Positions 45,624 to 54,083 of a DNA stretch of 64,000 nt are shown here, piece by piece. Origin of the DNA: Burkholderia sp. WP9 (GTDB taxonomy: Bacteria; Pseudomonadota; Gammaproteobacteria; Burkholderiales; Burkholderiaceae); the NCBI RefSeq assembly GCF_900104795.1, contig NZ_FNTG01000001.1, positions 2,976,001 to 3,040,000 on the forward strand. The letters are read 5' to 3'. Under the pieces are notes generated by a model, which was not told the origin of the DNA, ran no database searches, and saw only the letters and a program-made list of their open reading frames with translations. Numbering within the stretch: the stretch's first letter is position 1; every line of letters starts with the position of its first letter. The position numbers and the translations under genes were made by a program.

Positions 45624-46463
45624 TTGGACGAACTGGAAACAGGCGGGCAACCGGGCGCGGTGGAGCGCCAGGTGCGCCGGCATCGCGGCGCCGAAGTCGA
45701 GACCGTGACCGACCACGTCGGTCAGGAATGGCCGGTCGCGCTGGTCTTCAACGGCATTTCGCATGCGGTGATGATGTGCACGCCGCGCGATCTGGAAGCG
45801 TTCGCGGTCGGATTCGCGATTTCCGAAGGGATCGTGGAACGCGGTAGCGACATTCAGGATATCGAGGTCGAACTGCACGACGACGGTGAATTGCCGCACG
45901 CCGAAGTGCAGTTGCAGGTCGTGCAGCAGGCGTTCGTCGCGCTGAAGGAAAAGCGCCGCGCGCTCGCCGGGCGCACCGGTTGCGGCGTGTGCGGGATCGA
46001 AAGCATCGATCTGCTGGATCTGGAACCGGAGCGCGTGCCGGACACCGGTTTCCTGCAACGGCTCGCACCCGATGCGATTGCGCGCGCCGCCCGCGAACTG
46101 CCCGAGCATCAGGCATTGACGCGGCTGACCGGCGGCCTGCACGCCGCCGCATGGTGCGACGCGGCAGGCGCGATCCGCTATGCGTTCGAGGACGTGGGCC
46201 GCCACAATGCGCTCGACAAGCTGATCGGCCGGCTCGTGCTCGATCGCGTGGATACCAAAGAGGGTTTCGTGTTTCTGTCGAGCCGCGCGAGCTATGAGCT
46301 GGTGCGCAAGGCCGCGCGCGTTGGCGTGCCGATGGTCGCGACGATCTCGGCGCCGTCGTCGCTGGCGATTGCGATCGCCCGCAAGGCGGGCGTGCGGCTG
46401 GTGAGCTTCTGCCGCGAGAAGAGCTACGTCGACTACGACACGCTGCAGCCGACGCAGCTTTGA
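45624..46463 (+). CDS. fdhD: Formate dehydrogenase accessory sulfurtransferase FdhD
   Basis: A 279-residue protein that transfers sulfur from the cysteine desulfurase to the molybdenum cofactor of formate dehydrogenase. The functional CxxC is GRTGCGVCGIES (Cys120, Cys123). Other FdhD blocks are RDLEAFAVGFAISEGIV and AFEDVGRHNALDKLIG. I chose a TTG start at 45624 because AAGGAG ends 8 bases before it; a GTG at 45615 would lie inside that ribosome-binding site. It is divergent from narM. Confidence 0.92.
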   Translation: MDELETGGQPGAVERQVRRHRGAEVETVTDHVGQEWPVALVFNGISHAVMMCTPRDLEAFAVGFAISEGIVERGSDIQDIEVELHDDGELPHAEVQLQVVQQAFVALKEKRRALAGRTGCGVCGIESIDLLDLEPERVPDTGFLQRLAPDAIARAARELPEHQALTRLTGGLHAAAWCDAAGAIRYAFEDVGRHNALDKLIGRLVLDRVDTKEGFVFLSSRASYELVRKAARVGVPMVATISAPSSLAIAIARKAGVRLVSFCREKSYVDYDTLQPTQL

Positions 46464-46596
46464 ACGGCGACGCGCCAGACCTGCGAGCGGGCGAAGGTCC
46501 AGCCGTGCAAAAAAGCTGGAGGCCGCCCAAGCTGGCAAGTCCGTTCTACGCCTCAGCGCTCGCGCCCGAAGTGGTTCAAGCGCTCCGGCGCGTCGC

Positions 46597-47361
46597 TCAG
46601 TCGAACTGCCGGAAGTCCGGCTTGCGCTTCTCGAAGAACGCCTTGAACGCCTCGCGTGCTTCGGGCGCGAGCAGCATCTTGCCGAAATGCACGGCTTCTT
46701 CCGACATTTGCGTTTGCAGTTCCTGGTGGCTCGCGCGCTTCATCAGGCTCTTCGTCACGCGCAATGACGAGGCCGGCAGCGCGGCCAGCTTCGCGGCTTG
46801 CGAAGCGGCGAAACCGTCGACTTCGGCGGCGGGCAGCACGCGATTCACGAAGCCCATGCGTTGTGCCTCGGCGGCGTCGAACGCTTCGCCGAGCAGCAGC
46901 TTTTCCGCCGCCGCCTGATAGCCGCCCACACGCTGCAACAGCAGACTCGACGCCGCTTCCGGGCACAGGCCGAGTTGCGCGAACGGCAGCGAGAAGCTCG
47001 CCGTGTCGGCGGCGTAGACCAGATCGCAATGCAACAGCAAGGTCGTGCCGATCCCAACCGCCGGGCCCGCCACCGACGCCACCACCGGCTTCTCCGCCGA
47101 ACTGATCGCGCGCAGGAACTGGAACACCGGCGCGTTTTCGCCCATCGGCGGTGTCTTCATGAAATCTTCGAGATCGTTGCCGGCGCTGAAAATGCCCGCG
47201 CTGCCGCGAATCAGGATGGCGCGCACCGCGGCGTCGCCTTGCGCTTCGACTAGCGCATCGGCCATTGTCTGATACATCGCTGCCGTGATCGCGTTCTTCT
47301 TGTCGGGCCGGTTGAAGGCAATCGTCAGCACGCCGTCGGCACGCTCGACCAGAATATCCAT
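46597..47361 (-). CDS. Enoyl-CoA hydratase/isomerase family protein
   Basis: A 254-residue crotonase-fold enzyme. The oxyanion-hole regions are AGIFSAGNDLEDFM and KPVVASVAGPAVGIGTTLLLHCDLVYA. Of the catalytic pair of true hydratases, the second position reads PEAASSL, giving one acidic residue, so it may be a hydratase or a delta3-delta2 enoyl-CoA isomerase. The ATG at 47361 is preferred to one 6 bases upstream because GAGGAG then lies 6 bases away. It is the last gene of the beta-oxidation operon, separated from the thiolase gene by a strong hairpin. Confidence 0.88.
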   Translation of the reverse strand: MDILVERADGVLTIAFNRPDKKNAITAAMYQTMADALVEAQGDAAVRAILIRGSAGIFSAGNDLEDFMKTPPMGENAPVFQFLRAISSAEKPVVASVAGPAVGIGTTLLLHCDLVYAADTASFSLPFAQLGLCPEAASSLLLQRVGGYQAAAEKLLLGEAFDAAEAQRMGFVNRVLPAAEVDGFAASQAAKLAALPASSLRVTKSLMKRASHQELQTQMSEEAVHFGKMLLAPEAREAFKAFFEKRKPDFRQFD

Positions 47362-47392
47362 CGTCATCTCCTCGTACTCCTGCTCAGAATGT

Positions 47393-47429
47393 AAAAACGG
47401 TTCGCAAGCCGGATGGCCTGCGAACCGTT
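47393..47429 (-). terminator. Intrinsic terminator inside the beta-oxidation gene cluster
   Basis: Read on the minus strand, AACGGTTCGCA pairs with TGCGAACCGTT, with GCC/GGC continuing the stem, then five T. It lies 93-129 bases after the thiolase stop and 32 bases before the enoyl-CoA hydratase start, so it would limit read-through into the last gene. Confidence 0.8.
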
Positions 47430-47521
47430 GCGCGGTGCCTAATGGGCCGCTCCGGGGGCCGCCCCGAAGCTCGCCGTGTGGACCGAAGCGAACGCCGGGC
47501 TGAACACCGGGCCGGTCACGC

Positions 47522-48721
47522 TCACAGGCGCTCGATGATGCCCGCCGCGCCCATGCCGGTGCCGACGCACATCGTCACCATGCCGTACTTGTAGTTACGG
47601 CGGCGCAAACCATGCACCACGGTCGACGCACGAATCGCGCCCGTCGCGCCCAGCGGGTGGCCGAGTGCGATCGCGCCGCCGAGCGGGTTCATCTTCGCCG
47701 GATCGAGACCGAGGTCCTGAATCACCGCCAGCGATTGCGCGGCGAACGCTTCGTTCAGCTCGATCCAGTCGAGGTCGTCGATCTTCAGGCCGGCGGCCTT
47801 CAGCGCGGCGGGAATCGCTTCCTTCGGGCCGATGCCCATGATTTCCGGCGGCACGCCGCGCACGGCGAAGCTGACGAAACGCGCGAGCGGCGTCAGGTTG
47901 AATTCCTTCAACATTTTTTCCGACACCACGATCAGCGCGCCCGCGCCGTCCGAGGTCTGCGAGCTGTTGCCCGCCGTCACCGAACCCTTGTTCGCGAACA
48001 CCGCGCGCAGCTTGGCCAGACCTTCGAGCGAGGTTTCCGCGCGCGGACCTTCGTCGAGCGAGACTTCGCGGGTCTTCACGCGGACTTCGCCGGTTGCGAG
48101 ATCGGGGAAGCGCTCGGTGATCGTGTAGGCGGCGATTTCGTCGTTGAACTCGCCGGCCTGCTGCGCGGCGATCGCGCGGCGGTGCGATTCGACCGAGAAC
48201 GCGTCTTGCGCTTCGCGGCTGATCTTCCAGCGCTCGGCGACCTTCTCCGCTGTCAGGCCCATGCCGTATGCAATGCCGATGTCTTCATTGCGATCGAAGA
48301 TATGCGGCGACATGGACGGCTTGTTGCCCATCATCGGCACCATGCTCATCGATTCGCAGCCGCCCGCGATCATCGCGTCCGACTCGCCGACGCGGATGCG
48401 GTCCGCCGCCATCGCCAGCGCCGTGAGGCCCGACGCGCAGAAGCGGTTCACCGTCACGCCACCGACGGTATTCGGCAGGCCGGCCAGCAGCGCGCCCATG
48501 CGCGCCACGTTCAGGCCTTGTTCCGCTTCCGGAATCGCGCAGCCGATGATCGCGTCTTCGATCACCTTCGTGTCGAGGCCGGGCACTTGCGCCACGGCCG
48601 ACTTGATCGCGTGCACCAACAGTTCGTCGGGGCGCGTGTTCTTGAACATCCCGCGCGGCGCCTTGCCGATCGGCGTGCGGCTCGCGGCGACGATGTATGC
48701 GTCTTGCAGTTGCTTTGCCAT
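47522..48721 (-). CDS. fadA: Acetyl-CoA C-acyltransferase (3-ketoacyl-CoA thiolase)
   Basis: A 399-residue thiolase for the last step of beta-oxidation. The acyl-carrying cysteine is Cys95 (VNRFCASGL), the catalytic histidine is His355 (ALGHPLGATGA) and the second cysteine is Cys385 (MCVGTGMGAAG). A near-perfect AAAGGAG lies 7 bases before the ATG. It follows the FadN-type gene after 185 bases that contain three tandem hairpin units. Confidence 0.95.
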   Translation of the reverse strand: MAKQLQDAYIVAASRTPIGKAPRGMFKNTRPDELLVHAIKSAVAQVPGLDTKVIEDAIIGCAIPEAEQGLNVARMGALLAGLPNTVGGVTVNRFCASGLTALAMAADRIRVGESDAMIAGGCESMSMVPMMGNKPSMSPHIFDRNEDIGIAYGMGLTAEKVAERWKISREAQDAFSVESHRRAIAAQQAGEFNDEIAAYTITERFPDLATGEVRVKTREVSLDEGPRAETSLEGLAKLRAVFANKGSVTAGNSSQTSDGAGALIVVSEKMLKEFNLTPLARFVSFAVRGVPPEIMGIGPKEAIPAALKAAGLKIDDLDWIELNEAFAAQSLAVIQDLGLDPAKMNPLGGAIALGHPLGATGAIRASTVVHGLRRRNYKYGMVTMCVGTGMGAAGIIERL

Positions 48722-48737
48722 CTGAATCTCCTTTGTC

Positions 48738-48902
48738 GACCGGAGTTAGCGCTTCAGCGCTTACTCCGGTCCCATGCAGTCTTATCGCGGTCGACAGCAG
48801 TTAGCGCTTTAGCGCTTACTGCTGTCCCATGCAGCCTTATCGCGGTCGACCGGAGTTAGCGCTTCAGCGCTTACTCCGGTCCCATGCACGTAGTGCGGTC
48901 GC
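48738..48902. repeat. Three tandem 55-bp units, each with a covarying hairpin
   Basis: Units start at 48738, 48793 and 48848, exactly 55 bases apart. Each begins with a 34-base inverted repeat: outer stem of 9 pairs, then TTAGCGCTTCAGCGCTTA (or with TTT) as a self-complementary apex. Units 1 and 3 share the outer arm GACCGGAGT; unit 2 has GACAGCAGT, and its 3' arm carries matching changes, so two base pairs have been swapped while pairing is kept. The unit tail CCCATGCAG...TTATCGCGGTC is shared by units 1 and 2 and diverges in unit 3. The array fills the gap between the FadN-type gene and the thiolase gene. Confidence 0.97.
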
Positions 48903-48906
48903 TCGC

Positions 48907-51342
48907 TCAGTTGCGCACCGGCTTGCCAGTTTGCAGCATGCCCATGATCCGTTCCTGCGTCTTTTGCGTGCCGAGCAGATCGACGAACGCGCGACGCTCG
49001 AGTTGCAGCAGCCACTCTTCATCGACCAGACTGCCCGCTTCCACGTCACCGCCGCACACCGCTTCCGCGATACGGCTTGCGATCAGGAAATCGTGCTCGC
49101 TGATGAAACGGCCATCGCGCATGTTGACGAGCGACGCCTTGATGGTCGCGATCGCCGAGCGGCCGGCCACCGGCACTTGCGTGACCCGCAGCGGCGGACG
49201 GTAACCCGCCGCCGACAACGCGCGCGCTTCCTTCTTCGCGACGTCGAGCAGTTCGAACACGTTGAAGACGATCGTGTCGGACGGCTTCAGGTAGCCCATT
49301 GCGCGAGCGTCGAGCGCGGAGGCCGAGACCTTCGCCATCGCCGCGTTTTCGAACGACTTCTGCACGAACTTCAGCAGGTCGTTGGTCGCGCCGACTTGCG
49401 TCGCCGCTTCCGCCGCGCGCAGCGCCGCTTCCTTCAGGCCGCCGCCCGCGGGCACGAGACCCACGCCGACTTCCACCAGACCGATATAGCTTTCGATGTG
49501 CGCGACCCGCTTCGCGCTATGGAGCGCCAGTTCGCAACCGCCGCCGAGCGCGATGCCCGACACGGCCGAGATGACCGGCACGCTGGCGTACTTCACGCGC
49601 AGCATGCCTTGCTGGAATTTCTTCACGAACGGCTCGATGCCCTTCGCGCCGCCCATCATGAAGGCGGGCATCGCTTCTTCGAGGTTGGCGCCCGCGGAGA
49701 ACGGGCCGCCCGGCGTGCCGAGCTTGAGCGACGTCGGCTGCCACACCACCAGGCCCTTGTACTCCTTTTCGGCCAGTTCGATCGCCTGCGTCAGACCGTC
49801 GATCACCGACGGTCCGATCGTGTTCATCTTGCTCTTGAACGACACGATCAGCACGTCGTTCTCGCCGGCGCGATCGTCGACCCATGCGCGCACGGCGTCG
49901 GTTTCGAACAGCGTCTTGCCGTAGGTCTTCGGATCAGCCGCGGTTTCGCCGACCAGCGGCGCACGGAACACCTGCTTGTCGTACACCGACAGCGACGAGC
50001 GCGGTACGAACGTCCTGGAAGCCGGCGACCACGAACCTTCGTTCGTATGCACGCCGCCCTTCTCGGCCACCGGGCCTTCCAGCACCCACGACGGCAACGG
50101 CACGTTCGAGAGCGCCTTGCCCGCCGCGATGTCTTCCTGCACCCACTCGGCGACCTGCTTCCAGCCGGCCGTCTGCCAGCCTTCGAACGGACCTTCGTTC
50201 CAGCCGAAGCCCCAGCGGATCGCCAGATCGACGTCGCGCGCGTTGTCGGCGATCGACTCCAGATGCACGCCGATGTAGTGATACACGTCGCGGAAAATCG
50301 CCCACAGGAACTGCGCCTGCGGATGCTGCGATTCGCGCAACAGCTTCAGACGCTCCGCCGGCGGGCGCTTGAGGATGCGGCCGACCAGTTCGTCCGCCTT
50401 CGCGCCGCCGTCCACGTACTCGCCCGTCTTCGCGTCGAGCACCTTGATCGCCTTGCCTTCCTTCTTGTAGAAGCCGCCGCCGGTCTTCTGACCCAGCGCG
50501 CCCTTCTTTACGAGTTCGGCCAGCACGGCCGGCGTTTCGTAGACCGGATAGAACGGATCGTCCTTCAGCGTGTCCTGCATCGTCTTGATGACGTGCGCCA
50601 TCGTGTCCAGACCGACCACGTCGGCGGTGCGGAAGGTGGCCGACTTCGCGCGGCCCAGACGTGCGCCCGTCAGATCGTCCACTTCGTCGAAACGCAGGCC
50701 GAATTTCGCGGCTTCGGTCACGACGGCGAGAATCGAGAAAATCCCCACGCGATTGGCGATGAAGTTCGGCGTGTCTTTCGCACGCACAACGCCCTTACCG
50801 ACCACGCTGGTCAGGAACGACTCGAGTTGGTCGAGGATTTCCGGACGCGTGGTCGCGGTCGGAATCAGTTCGACCAGGTGCATGTAGCGCGGCGGATTGA
50901 AGAAGTGGACGCCGCAAAAGCGCGCCTTCAGTTCGTCCGAGAAACCTTCCGACAAGGCGGTAATCGACAGACCCGACGTGTTGGTCGCGAAAATCGCGTT
51001 CGGCGCGAGATGCGGTGCGACCTTCTTGTACAGGTCGTGCTTCCAGTCCATGCGCTCAGCAATCGCTTCGATCACGAGGTCGCATTCGGCGAGCTTCTCG
51101 ATGTCGTCGTCGTAGTTCGCGGGCTGGATGTATTGCGCGTCGTCCTTCACGCCGAACGGCGCCGGCGACAGCTTCTTCAGATTCTCGATCGCCTTCAGCG
51201 CGATCGCATTCTTCGGGCCTTCTTTTGCGGGCAGATCGAACAGCAGCACCGGCACCTTGGCGTTGATCAGGTGCGCGGCGATCTGCGCGCCCATCACGCC
51301 GGCGCCGAGCACGGCTACCTTGCGAATGATCAGATTGCTCAC
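48907..51342 (-). CDS. 3-hydroxyacyl-CoA dehydrogenase/enoyl-CoA hydratase, FadN type
   Basis: An 811-residue fused beta-oxidation enzyme. The N-terminal NAD-binding dehydrogenase domain starts VAVLGAGVMGAQIAAHL (Gly13, Gly15, Gly18) and includes ATNTSGLSI and GVHFFNPPRYMHLVELI. The C-terminal third is an enoyl-CoA hydratase domain (FSAGANLEEAMPAF, VSGIALGGGCELALHSA). This order, dehydrogenase first, is the FadN type and not E. coli FadB. A GTG start at 51342 is chosen because GGAGGA lies at the right distance upstream (GGAGGAACGAC-GTG); the upstream frame adds a 30-residue unconserved leader. It lies 138 bases after the acyl-CoA dehydrogenase gene. Confidence 0.93.
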   Translation of the reverse strand: MSNLIIRKVAVLGAGVMGAQIAAHLINAKVPVLLFDLPAKEGPKNAIALKAIENLKKLSPAPFGVKDDAQYIQPANYDDDIEKLAECDLVIEAIAERMDWKHDLYKKVAPHLAPNAIFATNTSGLSITALSEGFSDELKARFCGVHFFNPPRYMHLVELIPTATTRPEILDQLESFLTSVVGKGVVRAKDTPNFIANRVGIFSILAVVTEAAKFGLRFDEVDDLTGARLGRAKSATFRTADVVGLDTMAHVIKTMQDTLKDDPFYPVYETPAVLAELVKKGALGQKTGGGFYKKEGKAIKVLDAKTGEYVDGGAKADELVGRILKRPPAERLKLLRESQHPQAQFLWAIFRDVYHYIGVHLESIADNARDVDLAIRWGFGWNEGPFEGWQTAGWKQVAEWVQEDIAAGKALSNVPLPSWVLEGPVAEKGGVHTNEGSWSPASRTFVPRSSLSVYDKQVFRAPLVGETAADPKTYGKTLFETDAVRAWVDDRAGENDVLIVSFKSKMNTIGPSVIDGLTQAIELAEKEYKGLVVWQPTSLKLGTPGGPFSAGANLEEAMPAFMMGGAKGIEPFVKKFQQGMLRVKYASVPVISAVSGIALGGGCELALHSAKRVAHIESYIGLVEVGVGLVPAGGGLKEAALRAAEAATQVGATNDLLKFVQKSFENAAMAKVSASALDARAMGYLKPSDTIVFNVFELLDVAKKEARALSAAGYRPPLRVTQVPVAGRSAIATIKASLVNMRDGRFISEHDFLIASRIAEAVCGGDVEAGSLVDEEWLLQLERRAFVDLLGTQKTQERIMGMLQTGKPVRN

Positions 51343-51480
51343 GTCGTTCCTCCGGAGAGTTATGCGAGGTCGCGAAGCTTCGATGGACGCTTCGCGTTGT
51401 GTGTTTGAGGAGAGACGCCGCGAGTTCGACACGCGCGGCGCCTGCCTTGATGGGATTGCCTGACGCCTGAAAACAGCGAC

Positions 51481-53268
51481 TTAGAACAGCGCTTCGTCGA
51501 CTTCCATCATCGATTTCGAGCCGGCACGCGCCTGACGGATCGTCATGGCCGTTTCCGGCAGCAGCTTCGCAAAGTAGAAGCGTGCCGTGGCGAGCTTCGC
51601 CTTGTAGAACGGATCGCCCGATGCTTCCTTGTCCAGCGCGATGCGTGCCATGCGCGCCCAGAAGTACGAGAACACCAGGTGGCCGACCGTGCGCAGATAC
51701 GGCACGGCGGCGGCGCCGACTTCGTCCGGGTTCTGCATGGCCTTCATGCCGATTTCCATCGTCAGCTTCTGCACCTTTTCGCCGATGTCGGCGAGCGGGT
51801 TGATGAACTCCTGCATCTCCGGCTTCACGCCTTCGGCTTCGACGAATTCGGACACCAGCTTGCCGAACTTCTTCATCTTCGCGCCCATGTCGCCGAGGAT
51901 CTTGCGGCCGAGCAGGTCGAGCGCCTGAATCGCGTTGGTGCCTTCGTAAATCATGTTGATGCGCGCGTCGCGCACATACTGCTCCATGCCCCACTCGGCG
52001 ATGAAGCCGTGGCCGCCGTAGATCTGCATGGCGTGGTTGGTGCTTTCGAACGCGTTGTCCGACAGGAACGCTTTCAGGATCGGCGTGAGCAGCGCGACGA
52101 GGTCGGCGGCTTCCTTGCGCACCGATTCGTCAGCGTGCGACAGTTCCTTGTCGATGTGCAGCGCGGACCAGTACGAGAAAGCGCGCGCGCCTTCGGCGTA
52201 GGCCCTTTGCGTGAGCAGCATGCGGCGCACGTCCGGATGCACGATGATCGGATCAGCCGCCTTTTCGGGCGCCTTCGGGCCGGTCAACGAACGCATCTGC
52301 AGACGCTCTTTCGCATATACCAACGAGTTCTGATAGCCTACTTCGGTCAGACCCAGGCTCTGCATGCCGACGCCCAGGCGCGCGGCGTTCATCATCACGA
52401 ACATGGCGTTCAAGCCCTTGTTCGGCTCGCCGACGAGCCAACCCTTGGCGTTGTCCAGATTGATCACGCAGGTGGCGTTGCCGTGAATGCCCATCTTGTG
52501 TTCGATGGAGCCGCACTTCACGCCGTTGCGCTCGCCGGGTTCGCCGGCTTCGTTGGGCACGAACTTCGGCACGATGAAGAGCGAAATGCCCTTGGTGCCC
52601 TTGGGCGCATCCGGCAGACGCGCGAGCACCAGGTGAACGATGTTCTCCGCGAGATCGTGTTCGCCGCTGGAGATGAAAATTTTCGTGCCGCTGATCGCGT
52701 ACGAGCCGTCGCTGTTCGGTTCGGCCTTGGTGCGCAGAATGCCGAGATCGGTGCCGCAATGCGGCTCGGTCAGACACATCGTGCCGGTCCACACACCGGC
52801 GACGAGCTTCGGCAGATAGCGCTGCTGCAATTCCGGCGTGCCGTGCGCATGCAGACATTCGTACGCGCCGTGCGAGAGACCCGGATACATGGTCCACGCC
52901 TGATTCGCCGAGTTCAGCATTTCATACAGCGCGTTATTGACGAACGCGGGCAGACCCTGGCCGCCGTATTCCGGATCGCAGCCCAGTGCGGGCCAGCCGG
53001 CTTCGACGTACTGCGCATAGGCTTCCTTGAAGCCCTTCGGCGTGGTCACGACGCCGTCGCCGGCGTATGTGCAGCCTTCCTGGTCGCCGCTGTGGTTGAG
53101 CGGGAACAATACTTCGGAGCAGAATTTGCCGGCTTCTTCGAGCACCGCGTTGATCGTGTCGGCATCGAGATCCGCGTGCTTCGGCATCTGCTTGATTTCA
53201 GCTTCGACGTTAAGCAGTTCGTGCAACACGAATTGCATGTCGCGCAGCGGCGCGGCGTACTGTCCCAT
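51481..53268 (-). CDS. Acyl-CoA dehydrogenase (long FadE/DmdC-like type)
   Basis: A 595-residue FAD-dependent acyl-CoA dehydrogenase, longer than the usual 380-400 residues, with an extra N-terminal segment and a C-terminal helical domain (from about 470). Central blocks are MCLTEPHCGTDLGILRTKA (FAD), GTKIFISSGEHDL, QIYGGHGFIAEWGMEQYVRDARI and the catalytic-glutamate motif IYEGTNAIQALDL. Relatives act on medium/long-chain acyl-CoA, and some on 3-methylmercaptopropionyl-CoA. GGGAGAG precedes the ATG. It follows tetR by 99 bases in the same operon. Confidence 0.93.
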   Translation of the reverse strand: MGQYAAPLRDMQFVLHELLNVEAEIKQMPKHADLDADTINAVLEEAGKFCSEVLFPLNHSGDQEGCTYAGDGVVTTPKGFKEAYAQYVEAGWPALGCDPEYGGQGLPAFVNNALYEMLNSANQAWTMYPGLSHGAYECLHAHGTPELQQRYLPKLVAGVWTGTMCLTEPHCGTDLGILRTKAEPNSDGSYAISGTKIFISSGEHDLAENIVHLVLARLPDAPKGTKGISLFIVPKFVPNEAGEPGERNGVKCGSIEHKMGIHGNATCVINLDNAKGWLVGEPNKGLNAMFVMMNAARLGVGMQSLGLTEVGYQNSLVYAKERLQMRSLTGPKAPEKAADPIIVHPDVRRMLLTQRAYAEGARAFSYWSALHIDKELSHADESVRKEAADLVALLTPILKAFLSDNAFESTNHAMQIYGGHGFIAEWGMEQYVRDARINMIYEGTNAIQALDLLGRKILGDMGAKMKKFGKLVSEFVEAEGVKPEMQEFINPLADIGEKVQKLTMEIGMKAMQNPDEVGAAAVPYLRTVGHLVFSYFWARMARIALDKEASGDPFYKAKLATARFYFAKLLPETAMTIRQARAGSKSMMEVDEALF

Positions 53269-53367
53269 GACTCTCTCCCAAGTTTGACAAGAAGCCAGGC
53301 CGTTAGCTGAGTCCGTGGATCGGAACTTTCTGCGCCGCTGAATCCGCCTTAGTTGGCGGCGACGCCG

Positions 53368-53967
53368 CTAACGGCTTTCGCTCTGATACGAAACAATCAA
53401 TTTTTCCAGCGCGGCCCACGTGAGACGCACCGCATCCGGCAAGTGCAGGAAGCGCGCGTCGTGATGCAGACCGAGCGTGAAGCTGTACAGTTCGAACAGC
53501 ATCAGTTGCGGATCGGTGTCGGCGCGCAGATGCCCTTCTTCCATTGCTTGCGAAATCGCGCGAGTGAGCGCCGCACGCCAGATCGTCACACTCGACACCA
53601 GTTGTTCACGCACCGGGTTATCCGCGCGGTCGTCGTATTCGACGGCGCCGCTGATATAGATGCAGCCGGTAGTGACTTCCTGAATGCGTTTCTCGATCCA
53701 GCGGGAAATCATCGCGCGCAAGCGCGGCAATCCACGAGGCTCGCGCAAACTCGGGAAGAACACCTCGTCTTCGAAACGACGGTGATATTCGCGCACGACT
53801 TCAACCTGCAAATCCTCGCGCGACCCGAAATGCGCGAACACACCGCTTTTGCTCATCTGCATGCGCTCAGCCAGCAAGCCGATCGTCAGACCTTCGAGTC
53901 CGTCGCGACTGGCCAGATCAAGTGCTGCTTCGAGAATTGCGGCTCGCGTCTGTTCGCCTTTTCGCAT
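53368..53967 (-). CDS. TetR family regulator of the beta-oxidation operon
   Basis: A 199-residue TetR regulator. The helix-turn-helix is in residues 5-50 (TRAAILEAALDLASRDGLEGLTIGLLAERMQMSKSGVFAHFGSREDL) and the C-terminal ligand domain fills the rest. It is the first gene of the operon, so it very likely controls its own transcription and the downstream genes; the ligand is probably an acyl-CoA, by analogy with PsrA/FadR-like TetR proteins. A perfect palindrome overlaps its promoter. Confidence 0.92.
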   Translation of the reverse strand: MRKGEQTRAAILEAALDLASRDGLEGLTIGLLAERMQMSKSGVFAHFGSREDLQVEVVREYHRRFEDEVFFPSLREPRGLPRLRAMISRWIEKRIQEVTTGCIYISGAVEYDDRADNPVREQLVSSVTIWRAALTRAISQAMEEGHLRADTDPQLMLFELYSFTLGLHHDARFLHLPDAVRLTWAALEKLIVSYQSESR

Positions 53968-54053
53968 AGCTTTTTTACCGTTCTAATGTGACCGAAAGAA
54001 AATCGAACGGCCGTACTATTATTGAGTGCTGCCGTCCGCGAAACAAGGACTTT

Positions 54054-54083
54054 ATTAGAAACCGGTTTCTAACCTGGTTTCAA
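54054..54083 (-). promoter_or_regulatory. Promoter and 18-bp palindromic operator of the tetR-led operon
   Basis: On the minus strand, TTGAAA (54083-54078, -35) and TCTAAT (54059-54054, -10) are 18 bases apart. The perfect palindrome TTAGAAACCGGTTTCTAA (54055-54072) covers most of the spacer and runs into the -10. Its core GAAAC-CG-GTTTC resembles the PsrA-type box of pseudomonads. Repressor binding here would block RNA polymerase directly. Confidence 0.7.

Noticed and set aside
48738..48902. CRISPR array
   Set aside because: Three 55-base units are palindromic along much of their length and leave no unique spacers of constant size, and there are no cas genes in the window.
48829..51408. 859-codon open frame antisense to the FadN-type gene
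   Set aside because: Arg/His-rich translation without domains, fully antisense to a conserved enzyme. High third-position G+C on the real strand leaves the opposite frame free of stops; the same explains long antisense frames over pqiB, pntB, lptD, surA, the acyl-CoA dehydrogenase, aspS and ubiB.
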